Assembly: GCA_907165135.1 (NCBI GenBank)
Contig: OU015567.1
Location: 6,391,001-6,455,000 of the forward strand
Source: Oikopleura dioica
Taxonomy: Eukaryota; Chordata; Appendicularia; Copelata; Oikopleuridae
Length of the DNA stretch: 64,000 nt
Direction: 5' to 3'
Shown here: piece after piece, positions 1-11,692 of the stretch
Layout of the letters: each line of letters starts with the position of its first letter
Numbering within the stretch: the stretch's first letter is position 1
Translations under genes and position numbers: made by a program
Notes under the pieces: generated by a model
Database searches by the model: none
Told to the model about the DNA's origin: nothing
The model's input: the letters and a program-made list of their open reading frames with translations, nothing else

Positions 1-1
1 G

Positions 2-46
2 GCTGAGGAAGGAACTTCAAAGAAAGGAAAGCCAAAGAAAGCATAA
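2..46 (+). CDS. 3' end of an unrecognised gene (partial)
   Basis: The first bases read in frame as a short lysine-rich tail (AEEGTSKKGKPKKA) ending in TAA. This looks like the basic C-terminus of a protein whose body lies upstream of the window. Nothing more can be said about its function. The next gene is on the opposite strand, so the two converge. Confidence 0.45.
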   Translation, partial: AEEGTSKKGKPKKA

Positions 47-346
47 ACGAAGTTATCATTCTCCCGCAGTCGCTTATCGTTACTTTTATCAATTATTTAT
101 CAATTGAAAAAATTACCTGCGAGAATCTCAATTACTGAATATCAAATATTTTCAAACTGCAAAAATGAATAAATTCAACAAGAATAAAATCCAATCGAAT
201 AATTCACTTGATTTTAAAGCTTTTGAAAATATATATTATTAAAATTTGTACAGAAAGGCAGTAGAGGTCAATAATGCGCTATTATTGGAAGTATAAAATA
301 AGAAAGAAAAGCTGAGTCGAGGATTGATAAATATGAATTGTTGGAT
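47..346. other. AT-rich convergent 3' intergenic region
   Basis: About 300 bp lie between the stop codon of the partial + gene and the stop codon of the - strand kinase. The stretch is AT-rich, as expected for two facing 3' UTRs. I see no coding frame, RNA gene or clear repeat in it. Confidence 0.5.
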
Positions 347-3300
347 TTATAAGGCCAGGTCGTCGAGCGTGACCACGTGGTCGAGAAAGGCGTGTCTTTT
401 CAGAACGCTGACAGAAGGTCGTACGTCGGGATTGAAGCTGAAGCATCTGAAGTATTATTTTTAGATGTTTTTCTTGGGGGTGGGCTTTACTTTTTGAGGA
501 AGGTCTTTGCATTCTGCGCGAAAAAGGGGTATCCTGTGAATTCCATGATTTCGCCGTGATACTTCATCGGGTCATTCCTTTCTCGCAGCTGATAGAGGAT
601 CGAGATGTCCTGGAGAATCTTGCCTCCTTTCGTCCACGGCAATTTACCGGTGATCATTTCCAATACGGTGCAGCCGATCGACCAAACGTCGCTTGACCTC
701 CCATAGCCGGATTTTCTAAAAGTTTCCCGTCAAAAATCATTCGTGAAAGAGGACACTTACTCATGGACTTCTGGTGCAGCGTAGTGGAAAGTGCAGCCTT
801 TGGCTCCTTGAGCAGGGGTTCCGATGTTTGTTTGCACATTCAAGTCGTCTGCGATTTGATGAGCGCTGCCGAAGTCACCGAGTTTGACATGGCTAAATTT
901 AATTATTTCGAGTTTAGGCAAAATGATTTACTAGTATTGGCCTTGACGCTTGAGGAAGACATTGGAGGGCTTGATGTCTCTGTGGACCCAACTGTTTGTG
1001 TGCATGTATTCCACTGCATCCATTAGCTGGGTCGTGTAGGCAATGATCATCGTCGGCGAAATCCCGTTGCGCGCTTCTTTGTCCAGCGTCATTTCGCAGT
1101 ACTCGAACATCAGGAAGAAGGTGCGAAGATCGTTTTTAATCGAGTCAGAGTCTTCCTAAAGAATACAGTCAGACAACGTTTTTCGAGAGAACTTACATAA
1201 TATTGCCCGTAGTAGAGAACAATGTTTTTATGATGGAGCAGCTCGTTCGCCAGAATTTCTATGTAGAGATAGTGAGTCAGCTCCTCGATGGTTTTGTTGT
1301 GCTTCTTTATTTCCTTGATGACAACTTGATCACCGTTGTCACGACGAGTTCCAAGGTGAACCTTTCCAAACGCACCCTGTAATCAGTTTCAGACAGGCAA
1401 CTTTGCGTATTCTTACCTGTGCGATGTTGTCACGAATGATGACAAAGTCAAAGTTGATCTTCTTTCCGTTGTTCTCAGGGACATCATCGGAGTCTTCGTC
1501 CTCATCGTAATACTCCGTAAGAACGCGCCCAACAGTTTTCTTTTCTCTATCCTTTTCCGTCCTCGCTGTGTCTAATTTGACGGCGGACAAGCGGCATCTA
1601 TTCCTGAAAGACTTCTTGCCCTCGCCGCCCAGGTCAGTGCTAGCTTGGCTCAAGAGCTTTGGGCGGTTATCAACAGCCTTTGCTCCATCTCCAGTCTCTT
1701 TCTTTTTGTCGAACGCTTTCATAATCCTGTCGATGTGATCTCGATACATTTGCTCGTCCTGGCGCTTGAGCTTTTGCAAGAAGCTGTCATCAAGGTGTTT
1801 GTGTTCCAAGGTCGCTGGTCCGGTTCGAAGATTAGACTTGTACTGCTCCTCTGTCGCATAGGAGCGCATTTTCTTTGTTTCAAAAGTCGTCCAGTCGTAG
1901 AAGATTTCCAGCGCCAGTTTCTGATAAGATTGATAGAACGCGTGCTTCGAATTGAATTCGTTGATTGGCTTTCGCGTCAGTTTCTTCATTTCAGTGAAAT
2001 ATGAATTGTTCAGGCTTTCGTACAGGCGCCGAATTGCATTTGGATATTCCTTTTCGAGGTAGTCGAGATTCTCCTGGTGAAAAAACTTTTCGTCTTCGCT
2101 GGAAGCCCTGTCCTTGACATCGAGCAAGGCATTTTGAATCTCGCTGAATACGCGGAGCTGCTCGTTGATCACATTTTGGACAGTCTTCGTTGTTTTCAAA
2201 ACAGAGTCGCGAAGACGCTGGACCATATTCTTGGCATCTTTGGTAATTCCCGTCTGTTTTACGACCAGCTCAAGGTAGTCTCTGAAATCCTGAGTAAAAG
2301 ATCGCTCATTTCCTGGATTTATCGTGAGAATGTAGAGCTCGCATTCGGCTTGCATGTCGATATCGAAGATTGGCGTGATTCGATATGCGTCTGGCTTGAT
2401 TTCGAAGATTTTACCAGTCCATTTCAAGTCCGGAAGTGCAGATTTTCGGAAGATAAAGATACCATCATCGTAATGCCACTCTGACGCGGTACCTTCGATC
2501 GACTGAGTCGCCTGACTGTTCTGCGAGTAACCAGCCTCTGTGCCTTGAGAATCGTTGAAAGAGCTGTTCATCGTTTGTTGCGAGTCAAAGAGGCAATCTG
2601 ACGTAGCGCTCTCTTGACTAGCCCTGGCGCTTATTTGGCTTTCCATTTCGATCGTCATTGCTTTCCTTGGTTCTGGGAATTCAAACGCGCTTTTTTTCGC
2701 ATAAGGCGAGGCGATTTGAGTAGAGCCAGTGAAGCCTGTATCCAGCTCGGAAAAAGCACGACGCGTGGTTTTCAGAAAATGTCGCGGCTCATCATCCTGG
2801 TCGAGAATCATGGCGATCGGACCTCCATGAAACATTGTTCCGTCAACGGTGTTGTCGATTCGAACAAGTAGATCTTTCGTAACCGGAGTGACAGTTTCAA
2901 CGCGTTGCATCAAATCAAACAGCTCTTCTAGTACTGTACTCTTTCCATTTACAAATCGATCGATTGTTTCCGAGTGGCAGAAAATCCAAAAGTCGGAATC
3001 GTTGTCATTCAGTACTCTCACCATGCAAAAGTCCTGATTGAGCAGGTACTGCGAAATGTCCCTTCCCGCAGTCTTTTTCAATCGATAACCAATCGCTTTT
3101 TCGGCGATTTCTCGGAGATAAAACGCAAATTGAAAGACACCTCGGGCTTCGTTATCAACGAATGTGTTCTTGCCAACTCGAAGGTTGTGGAGCATTTGTT
3201 GTAAAATTTCTTTCTGGACTCGGTCTCTGAAGTTTTCTTGGTCTTCCGGCTCACTTGGGACGCGATCGAAGCTGATTCCATTAGGCAAGGTGATTTGGGG

Positions 3301-6300
3301 CTTTCTCAAGTCTTTCTCGTTTGTGATGTTGAGAAAGTCATCGAGATGCTTGAGCTGGGTCTTAATAATTCTCTCGTTGCACCATTCTTGTAGGACATCC
3401 ATTAAAACGACTGCTTTATCCTGGAACAGGTCCATAATCCGCGGCTTTGTTGAGATATGCATTCGTCGAGAAAGATCTTTGAACCTTTTCATCTCGAACT
3501 TGAGCACGTGACCAAGAGACTCGGCATCAGATTCGAACAGCGAAATGTTGTTCATACGCTGGAGAATATTGTGAAGATCGAAATCTTTCGATAAGAGGTG
3601 AACTTTAGGAGGAATAACAACCTTGTCGTAGTAACATTTCAAGGCCTTTCAAAATGGATAAAGATGGATCCTCGCTGTCCGAGACTCTCAGAATAAAGCA
3701 AAAAGCCGGTCATAAAACGCGATTTAGTTATTTTCTTTATCCTTTCCTTTTTGAAATTTGATTTCAATTCGTAGATAGTGTTGAAAAGCAAATCGCTGGT
3801 TGAGGAGTGTTCGGTAAGCGCCAATGTTTCGATGCAGAAGATAGTGACGGCACACTGATCGAAGACGGGGTGGAATTCTGCGATGAAATTGGAATGGTCG
3901 GCAGTGCAAGAACTGATGCTCTCGAACTTCTCGAGCACATGTTTGCAGAGAGTCATTGGGAAACGAGCGAGTGTTACGAGTAGGAATGTATAAAGACCAT
4001 TGAGATTTGGCAACCATTCTGGCAGGGGATAGGCATCTGGGTTGAATTCGTTGTGTACATAGCGTATTCTGATGTTTCGAAGCGACGATTCCAGCCAAGT
4101 AGAATTCATCTCGACCGAGATGTTTCGCTCGAAAACATCAGCAAGCGTGAGATCCATGACGTTTGGGATCCCGTTTTTGTTGTTTTTCGAGGACACTAGT
4201 TTTTCAAGGTCGGTGTGGAGCTCATCTTGGCCTTCTAAGTAAGGCCTGACTTTGAGTAGAAACGAGATCAGCTTCTCCAAGATGGAATGATTGATGATTC
4301 GGTAGGGTTCTTGCACACGAGATTTTCCACTTCTGGAGCGAGAACTCGAATTATTAGAGCTGGCCATCATCATCAAAGTCGTAGTCGACAATTTCGTCAA
4401 GCGGGAGATATGATTTTGCAAGCTTTCTACGAACACTCTTTGGCAAAATGGACTTTCCGGGTTCGCCTCTTTTTCGCTTTTGTTTATCTGCTCTTTCAAC
4501 CAGTACTTGAAGTTCTCAGTCGTTCCTCCACTAATGTCGTATTGCTGGCTTTCAAGTTCGGTCAGGTTCGTCGGTTGAAAGGAATCAATGACTTTGGATA
4601 CGTGACGCTCGAAGATAGTCATGAATCCAGTGGCGATGTTCATCCAAGAAAGCGCTTTTGCTTCTTCTTTCAAGAATGACTTTAGTTGGGTCGTATCATT
4701 TCGTGGATCATGGACTTCTTCGAGAAAACACTTTTCATGAGGGAAGAGCGTTTTCAGCTCGCCAAGACTTTCGAATGTCTCTTCGATCCAAAGAGCATTA
4801 AGTTGTGTGTTGAGAATCTCATAAATGAACATGTCGTGACGAGGAATGCAGGCAGGTTCGCTCATGTACGAGCTAAAGCGGCTGATTGTTCTAGGTGTTG
4901 CTTCCAAGCTCTCATTTTGCGACTTGGTCATTTGAGTTTCGGTCTCAAGATCGTTAAATCGCGAGGCGAGCTGTGAAATATCGAGACCTTTAACAAATGT
5001 TACTCACAAAGAACATGGCTAATAGATACTACGAGACTGCTATTGAAATTTCTTACCCGATGAGCTTTTTGTCTCGTCAAAACTAGGCCGTTCGCTGGCT
5101 GAGGTATTCGACCTGCTTCGAGAAGAAGGCGTGAGTGGAGGAGTCGCCACTTCCATATCATGAGAAGGCGAGGTCGGGTCAATGTCTGTAGCATCGGTCG
5201 AATAGTCTTCATCGTCGTAGTCGATTTTCAAAATGCGACCGAATTTCTTCCTCTGGATCGCGAACGGCCGATGCTCATTCGGTATCGAAACCATAGCTGC
5301 TAGCTCTTTGAATTGAGCATGCGGTCCAAAGGATTCACTGAATCGCTTCTTTCTGAAGAAATCATCGAAATCCGCGCTTCGAACTTGCGCAGTCCGCCTC
5401 TTGTCTCCATTTGAATAGTCGAAGACATAGATCTCGCGCCAGAAGTTCTTCATGTTTTCCTTTACATTTTGACTTGGTTCTAGTGTACATCTAAAAGTCA
5501 AGAGTTGATATGATACTTTTGCCAAGGACGCGAACCTCCGACGCTGGCTTTGGGACCGTCCGTCCGGCTGCTTATTCTTGGAAGGGGTGTTATCTTTCCA
5601 CTTTTTTATATATTGTTTCAGATTGACGATCGTTCCAATCTTATCCTAACAGAGAAATTTTGTTTTAGCACCCTAGTAGTTCACCAATTTAAAGCTACTC
5701 GTCACCCAGTTTTTTTTTTGTCTAGGAAGCAAGGAAAACTCAAACATACTAAAAAATCTGGGACGAGAAAAAGCCGCAAACCTCTTTCAAGCCGACGCTC
5801 GATCTAAAGACTCTGCGTTTATTGATAACGTCTTTGACATCCATCAAGTGTTTGACATCACGACAAAGGCAAAGAATACTGTTTGGCTTTTATGTTGGTC
5901 GGTAAGAGTGATGGAAGTTTTGAAACTTGAAATCAACGAGGAGGACCCAACCTTTGAAGCAAAATTCTCGACAAAATCGTCTAACTCCGCGTCATTAGAA
6001 AATTCTCTGAGCACACGCGGCTGCAAATGTTCATAAAGTTTCAAAAGTTCCGCTTCAACAGTTTTCCAGGATAGCCCTCTTAGGAAAAAGCCCTCGTTAT
6101 TCTATATTTATCCAGCAATTATGTTCTGAGAAGCAAAAAGTGAACACGGTGTTGCTGCTAATCAAATAGATATTGCCTCCTGGGAGAGGAGAATTCGAGG
6201 GAAAGGGGTTTATCGGAGTTTTATTCTTCCCGCGAAACGCTCTCAGAATTAATGCTAGCTTTTTAATTGTCCGACTTGTCTTTTGTTTTCTTGACAAAAG

Positions 6301-6494
6301 GAAGGCTTTATGTTATCCTGGAGAAGGTGCGAGTCACTTTTATTCTTTGTGAACATTCTCTTTTTCCGGATTATCTGATGACTGGAAGTATTAATTTCTG
6401 GCGCTGTCTGTGGCCTAGTGATCGTAAGATCATTTCTATTGTGAATGCTTCGAATCAGCATCGTAAACGGGCTCTCTTCTGTTATAAAATTCAT
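347..6494 (-). CDS. MAP3K4: MAP3K4/MEKK4-like MAP kinase kinase kinase
   Basis: Multi-exon gene read from about 6494 down to a TAA at 347-349. The C-terminal exons give a full Ser/Thr kinase domain: a glycine loop (GAFGKVHLGT), the catalytic-loop HRDIKPSN, DFG, an APE segment, then DVWSIGCTVLEMITGKLPW. The tail ends RHAFLDHVVTLDDLAL. Two long upstream exons (about 1400-3640 and 3640-4970) encode the large helical regulatory region typical of MEKK4, which activates the p38 and JNK modules after stress. Further coding exons are visible at 5040-5640, 5760-5880 and 5950-6075. The first ATG is placed at 6494, 18 nt behind a CTTTTTAG acceptor, but the 5' exons are less certain than the rest. Splice joins near 3640-3735 are not resolved and one may be non-canonical. 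The kinase identity is firm; MAP3K4 rather than another MEKK is inferred from the long regulatory region. Confidence 0.8.
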
Positions 6495-6768
6495 AATTAC
6501 ACTTTTCTTCCTAAAAAGCTTTCAAAAAAGAATAAGATTTGCGGCTTGGAAAAAGCTTGAGCTTTGAAAGTCAGGCGGGTTAAGTCCCAGCTAAATGTCG
6601 TTTAAAAAGTCACAACAAGAATAATCCCACCAAATTACTCGAACAAGGAGCGTGCGAGTCATGAACAGCTCATTATTTTTTCCGCTTGCTAATAGATTTG
6701 TCTCTCTTTTATCTGATATTTATGAACGTAATTATTTAATGACAAAAATGCACACCCAGTTGAATTCA

Positions 6769-7977
6769 CTAGAGCTCGATAACACCCGCTACCTTTAGTT
6801 TACGAGGTCGCCCAGCCCCTTTGCCAGTCTTTGACCAGAAAAGTTTTCGTAATTTGCGAAGTTCGCGATCATCAGTGGCTCCTTGTTCTTCGTTGTTTCG
6901 ATCTATCTGAAATTCAATGTTAAAAAAATTGAACATCAAGTCCTCTTTTTTTCTTTTTTTGACGAAAAATGGGACTCTTTACAAATCACGCCCATTGATG
7001 ATCGTTAATCTATTGTCATACTAATAGAAATCTTTTCATCAATCAAAATCAAGGACATCCTATCGTAGATCATGTTCTCTTCTATGATATCAAAGATGAT
7101 AGAAGACGAAATACCTCTTGGTCACAGTCTGGTCCATAACAGGGAGGAAGTTTGGCAGTAATAGTTCGTCGGCTTCTTTCAGAAATTCGACGGATTCGTC
7201 TTCTAGGTTTCTTGGCTGGTGGGGGTTCCTCGTCACTACTAGAAGTTTCCCCTTGAAGCTCAAACATAATCAACTCTAAATCGAAATAGGCTAGGGAAAA
7301 ATTCGCAAATCCTCTTTTGCGAATATTTGAGAGAAATTCGAAATTTGCAAATCGTATAGTTTCGCAAATAAGCAAAAAACAGCACAAGCAAAACCTTCCT
7401 TGGGACAGTAGAAGTCATTGCACTTTCAGGGTCGTACTTTGCGATGTGGCGATTTGATTTGCGAATAGCATTTTTCTTCATCTTGAGCTTCCTGGCCGAT
7501 CGGATTTGCTGCTCTCGCTTTTTAGGGAAAAGAAAAAACGAATCACCAATTGATAGCCCACAATTATTTCTACGATAGTTCAAATATTTGACCCAGAAAC
7601 GACTGTTTTTCAACTCCTTTCCTGGCTCTTTCTCGAAGATGTCGAGGATATACTCATGCGATCTGAGTCCATATCGTTGTCTAATTAGTCAAATAAACAG
7701 GTGAGATAAATAAATGTTTTTGACAAAGATGAGAAAATGACACCAAATGCTCGAACAAGAAGAAACTGTCACCATTTGACAACTTTCATACTTACGGAAT
7801 CGATTTAACACAGTGTAATACTCCAATTGATTTGGTTCTTGATAAAGATATATTCAAATGTCTGAGAAACAGAGCCCTTGCTTCAAATCTAAACTTACCA
7901 ATAAGAGACTCAGGTGGGCCACTAGATCTTCTGGGCCCACCTTCCTTCGTTTTCGTCTTCTTGCGCTTTTCCGACAT
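6769..7977 (-). CDS. uncharacterised basic nuclear protein
   Basis: Starts at ATG 7977 (MSEKRKKTKTKEGG) and ends at TAG 6769-6771. Several short exons are visible. One (about 7560-7685) encodes a helical, aromatic-rich stretch containing HEYILDIFEKEPGKELKNSR. One (7399-7520) is arginine/lysine-rich. One (about 7110-7266) holds an acidic SSSDEE patch followed by KKPRRRIRR. The last ends with an AT-hook-like GRPRKLK. Charge and nuclear-localisation-like clusters suggest a chromatin or nucleolar protein, but I do not recognise the family. The junction between the second and third exons does not fit a GT-AG intron in frame, so the model is approximate. It lies between LNX and MAP3K4 on the same strand. 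Confidence 0.5.
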
Positions 7978-8256
7978 GATTCACTACATTTTCCTAAATC
8001 AAGTTTTCAATTTCAAACTTTCAAATTTTGAATCATATTGCAGTTAAACCTCAAATTGTAACGTAAGCGTTTGAAATCAATAATTGTTTTTGTCAGAACT
8101 AAAAGAGAAGAAAGGCCAGTAAGGAATGAAATTGGAAAGAACAAGAATAGTAGCAGTTTAAAGTTAAAAGTATGAACTAGGATAAGATAAAAATAAAAAG
8201 ACAGGGAAGAATCTTTTGTTACAGAAATTCTAAAAAGAGAGCGTAAAAAGATAGCG
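7978..8256. other. intergenic region between LNX and the basic nuclear protein
   Basis: About 280 bp separate the LNX stop codon from the next ATG on the same strand. The sequence is AT-rich and I see no gene or repeat in it. Confidence 0.4.
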
Positions 8257-10917
8257 CTAAACAAGACAGCCAGGCCAGGAAATGAACGTAAGTCGCACCG
8301 AGTTGGCAGATAATAGATCTCTTATTTCTTCTTGACTGGAGTCGGTGATTTTGTTTCCATTTACGGCGAGGATTTCATCACCTGAGCGTAAATACGCGCT
8401 CGCTGCGGCTCCGCCCGGGGAGCAAAATTTCACGAGCACTGAAAAAATCGAATAAATCTCTGAAATTATCATCGTTTGTTTTTTTTTATTTACCTGGCTC
8501 GCTTTCTCCGCCGACAATGGACAGTCCGAGGCCGTGAATATCCTGACGCTTTATTGTAGTCTCGCGATAAATAATGAACTTTGGGGGCAATGCCAGCCAG
8601 TGCCGCCAAGTAGGGGACCAGATGTTGTTTCGGTAGGAAGCCATTTCTTCTCGATCTCGATGTTTATAATCGAACTGGAAAATTGAAATTATAATTATTA
8701 GAAAAACCTCTGAATTTACCTCGCAAAGAACGAGTTGAATTTCCTTCTCTTTCTTGGCAATATCTTTAAGCAGTTCAACAACTTGGTTGTGCCTCATTGA
8801 TCCGACCTTTTTCTTGTTGATTGAAACAATAAGATCACCAGGTTTGACCCTCCCGTCGCGTGCTAAAATCCCCGAGCGGGAGATCTCCAGCACAAAGACA
8901 GGCAAATCGCCGAGTATCGAACCCAGTCCACCGGCGACGCCAAGACCGAGGGTTTCACCCGGTTGTTTTCTAACAACAATCACTTTCTCCCTATGTTTAC
9001 TCTTGACAGTCGAGTATTGACGAGCAGTCACTTGGTCAGGAATGACCAAATGGGGACGATCAGGATTTGAGCTCATCGTCCGGGCGGTGCGGGATATTGA
9101 TAAATTAATTTTATCGTGATTTCTCAGTCGGGAGATTTCCTTTGCTGCTTCCTCGGAACTCCGAACAGCGATGTTGCCAACTTTCAGGAGATAGTCGCCG
9201 ACTTGGAGACGTTTGTCGTGGTAAGCTAGACTTTCAAAGAAGTTTTCAAAGTCGAAAATTCCTTTTTATAATCTTTTCGAAACCCCTTTCCTTCCAGGAA
9301 CGACTTCATAAATCACCACGCGATCCATGACATTGTACAACTTGACGCCAACTTGCTGATTCGGCGCTTTCGGGATCGTAAGCGTGTGTTTCTCCTCAAT
9401 ATCATAGCCGGTTTGTCGAACAAGACTGAGGATCAGTTCTCGTTTTTCTCGACCGATGACTTCCGCGCAGCTTTTGGCGAAAATCGTCACCGCTTCGGAA
9501 TGATTTAGTCCATCCATTGTTCTGCCGTTGATTTTCATTATTCTACGAATCATTAATACGAAATCCTCATGAAAATGCCTTACCTATCTCCAGATTTGAT
9601 CAACCCTACTCTACCAACAACAGTATCAGGCAAAACATGCTGAACAAAGATCCCTCTCAAAGGCGTGTCAGATCCCCCAACGATGCAAACGCCGCAAGTT
9701 CCAGTTGATTCCGAAACAGGGACTCTTATGTCAACGACTTTGTCGATCTTTGGCGATGTCGGCGGCGCTAGAATTTCACTTGAGAAGCTTTTAAGAGAAA
9801 GGAGGAACCTTGAATGACCATGTTTGAGTATCCACGATTGCTGCTTCCGAGCGAGTCGTCAGAAGTTTCAAGAGTGAAGGCGTCGTTCAAATTGGGTGTG
9901 GATCGAGAGTCGACTTGAGCGAGATTGTCGACGCTCCCAAATCTGGAATTTCGCGTCGATCGATCAACAAGAGAGCGCTGAGCTGGCGCCGTGTAAGTAT
10001 TTAGATTTGCTGCAACTGCTGCTGCTGCTGCTGGAGGTGGTGGAGCAGGACGTCTGGAGCCAGATCGATCGTCGGTGTTTGTTCGACGACTTTCTGAATT
10101 TGGCTTATTCGGGGTTTTCTTTAATTATGTTTCCGCTACCTTGGTAAATGTTAATTCTTTCAATATCCCTCTCGATCGCGGCTGCAATGTCGATGGCTGG
10201 ATCTGGACCAGCCAGATTCTCAACACTTCTCGATCTGTTTCTACCTTGCCTTCTTGAGGAAGAGCTTCCCTGATCCAAATTCTCTCTCGACCGACTTCTC
10301 CCTCCTCGATCAGAATTCAGCTGGTCACGTGATCTACTTCGCTGATCGAGTCGATCGCGGCTTTTCTTCCAACGCTGCGGCTTCAGACGATCTCGCGATC
10401 TTTCCCGGCCTCGGCTGTTTTGTTCGTAAGCGAAGTCATTTTCTCCGGATTTGAGCCTGTGCTTCGTTGGAGAAGATAAGGCAGCTTTTGAGGTGGGAGC
10501 TTCAGTTTTTTCTTCCGGCGGTTTGAGGCGGCACTTTGCCAGGTGATCGGAGAGGAGACTTCGTTCCGTTTGGTACTGGCATTTTGGACAGATTACTGTC
10601 ATTTTATCGCACAAGCGCCTAATATTTAATGGGTAGAGGTTGATTTGGAGCCCAAGGGTTTACCTCAGACTAAGAGAAGAATCCCTACAGTCAGTTACTG
10701 TAGCTGGCTTGCGATCCTGCGGACAGTGTGGCGTCTTCCTCAAGTAGGGAAGAATACATGCTCGGCAAAAAGTATGACAACATGGCAAATCTGTCGGATT
10801 CAAAAAAGGAGAGAGGCAAATCGGACAACACAAATCTTCATCCGCTTCTTGGACGAAATCGTAGACATGGGGTCCCTTGGGATGGGTAGCTGCGCAGACG
10901 ATACACTCGACATTCAT
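8257..10917 (-). CDS. LNX: LNX-type E3 ubiquitin ligase (RING plus PDZ domains)
   Basis: Starts at ATG 10917 (MNVECIVCAATHPKG); the frame upstream is closed by a stop. The first exon carries a RING finger with CPIC and CHTFCRACI pairs. The next (10105-10614) has a second zinc-finger-like stretch (CPKCQYQTE...DHLAKC) and a long Arg/Ser/Asp-rich linker. PDZ domains follow: one around 9550-9780, one starting HTLTIPKAPNQQVGVKL, one with GETLGLGVAGGLGS and KPGDLIVSINKKKVG, and a last with GLGLSIVGGESEP and LRSGDEILAVNGNKI. The protein ends TFISWPGCLV. RING followed by four PDZ repeats is the LNX1/LNX2 architecture. These ligases bind membrane and junction proteins and ubiquitinate partners such as Numb. 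I cannot separate LNX1 from LNX2. Confidence 0.88.
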
Positions 10918-10999
10918 GTACAAATTTCATTCATAATTTTCTAAAGCATAATCGTCAAAAAAACAGTAAGTTGAGGAAAAAACGAAGAGAAAAAAAATG

Positions 11000-11071
11000 C
11001 TCCGTGTCGGGGAATCGAACCCCGGTCGCCCGCGTGACAGGCGGGAATACTCACCACTATACTAACACGGA
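11000..11071 (-). tRNA. tRNA-Asp (anticodon GTC)
   Basis: On the - strand a complete cloverleaf folds. The acceptor stem is TCCGTGT/ACACGGA with a G discriminator. The D arm is TAGTATAGTGGTGAGTA, the anticodon stem CCCGC/GCGGG carries loop CTGTCAC, and the T arm is CGGGGTTCGATTCCCCG. The anticodon is GTC, giving Asp. There is no intron and no encoded CCA. It sits alone between the LNX gene and a small ORF. Confidence 0.97.
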
Positions 11072-11169
11072 TCTGGGGAAGGTTCGAAAAAGGTACTATT
11101 TGAAATGATTCTAGGACATCGAAAATACAATTACCGCAGTTGCCAGTCGTTTTAGAGTCGGAATGTTAT

Positions 11170-11246
11170 TAGATCAGATTTTCGCTCTCTAGAATGCCTA
11201 AAATGAAAAGATATTCTAGAGCATTCTAGAGAGCTTCAACCTGATC
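11170..11246. repeat. short inverted repeat (hairpin) near tRNA-Asp
   Basis: The left arm (11170-11196, containing CGCTCTCTAGAATGC) pairs with the right arm (11220-11246, containing GCATTCTAGAGAGC). Both continue outward into AGATCAG / CTGATCT. The loop is about 23 nt. It lies in the 255-bp spacer between the tRNA and the small ORF. It could be a miniature element remnant or a structured transcript; nothing in the sequence decides. Confidence 0.55.
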
Positions 11247-11326
11247 TGACAAAATTCCGATAAATTTCAATTTAGCATTTGTTTTTATTCCTAAAAATAG
11301 CGTCACGATAATAACTATCTATTAAA

Positions 11327-11536
11327 TTATTTGTCGGTCAAAAATTCTCCGGTTTCTCTCGCCGGCAAATGGTCAGTTCCAAAAAAATCATAAAAATATT
11401 TAAACGACGCACAGTGTTTTTGAGCGCTGCCAAAAACATCACTCAGACCAGCCACTTGATCTAATTCAATTTCGCCCGTCAGGGCCAAAAAGTAAAAATT
11501 CTTGATCAGACCGCGCGAACGGCCGCGTGCACTCAT
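11327..11536 (-). CDS. small hypothetical protein (69 aa)
   Basis: Intronless ORF from ATG 11536 (MSARGRSRGLIKNFYFLALT) to TAA 11327. The composition is ordinary, with an Arg-rich N-terminus and a Phe/Tyr-rich middle (SFKYFYDFFGTDHLP). It has no signal peptide, membrane span or family motif that I recognise. It lies 156 bp downstream of the GID4 stop codon on the same strand, so it could be a last operon member. It could also be a chance ORF in a 3' UTR. Confidence 0.35.
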   Translation of the reverse strand: MSARGRSRGLIKNFYFLALTGEIELDQVAGLSDVFGSAQKHCASFKYFYDFFGTDHLPARETGEFLTDK

Positions 11537-11692
11537 CGTTTACCAAATTACAAATTTGAAATTAGCCACAATTTCAAATATTATTACTCGTAAAGGAAGA
11601 ATCGTAAAAAGGAGCTTTTGAATGGTATAAACATGTAATCTTCAGAAAGAAAGGAAAAAAGAGATACTTTGAGACTCAGTTCGTAATTTTTT

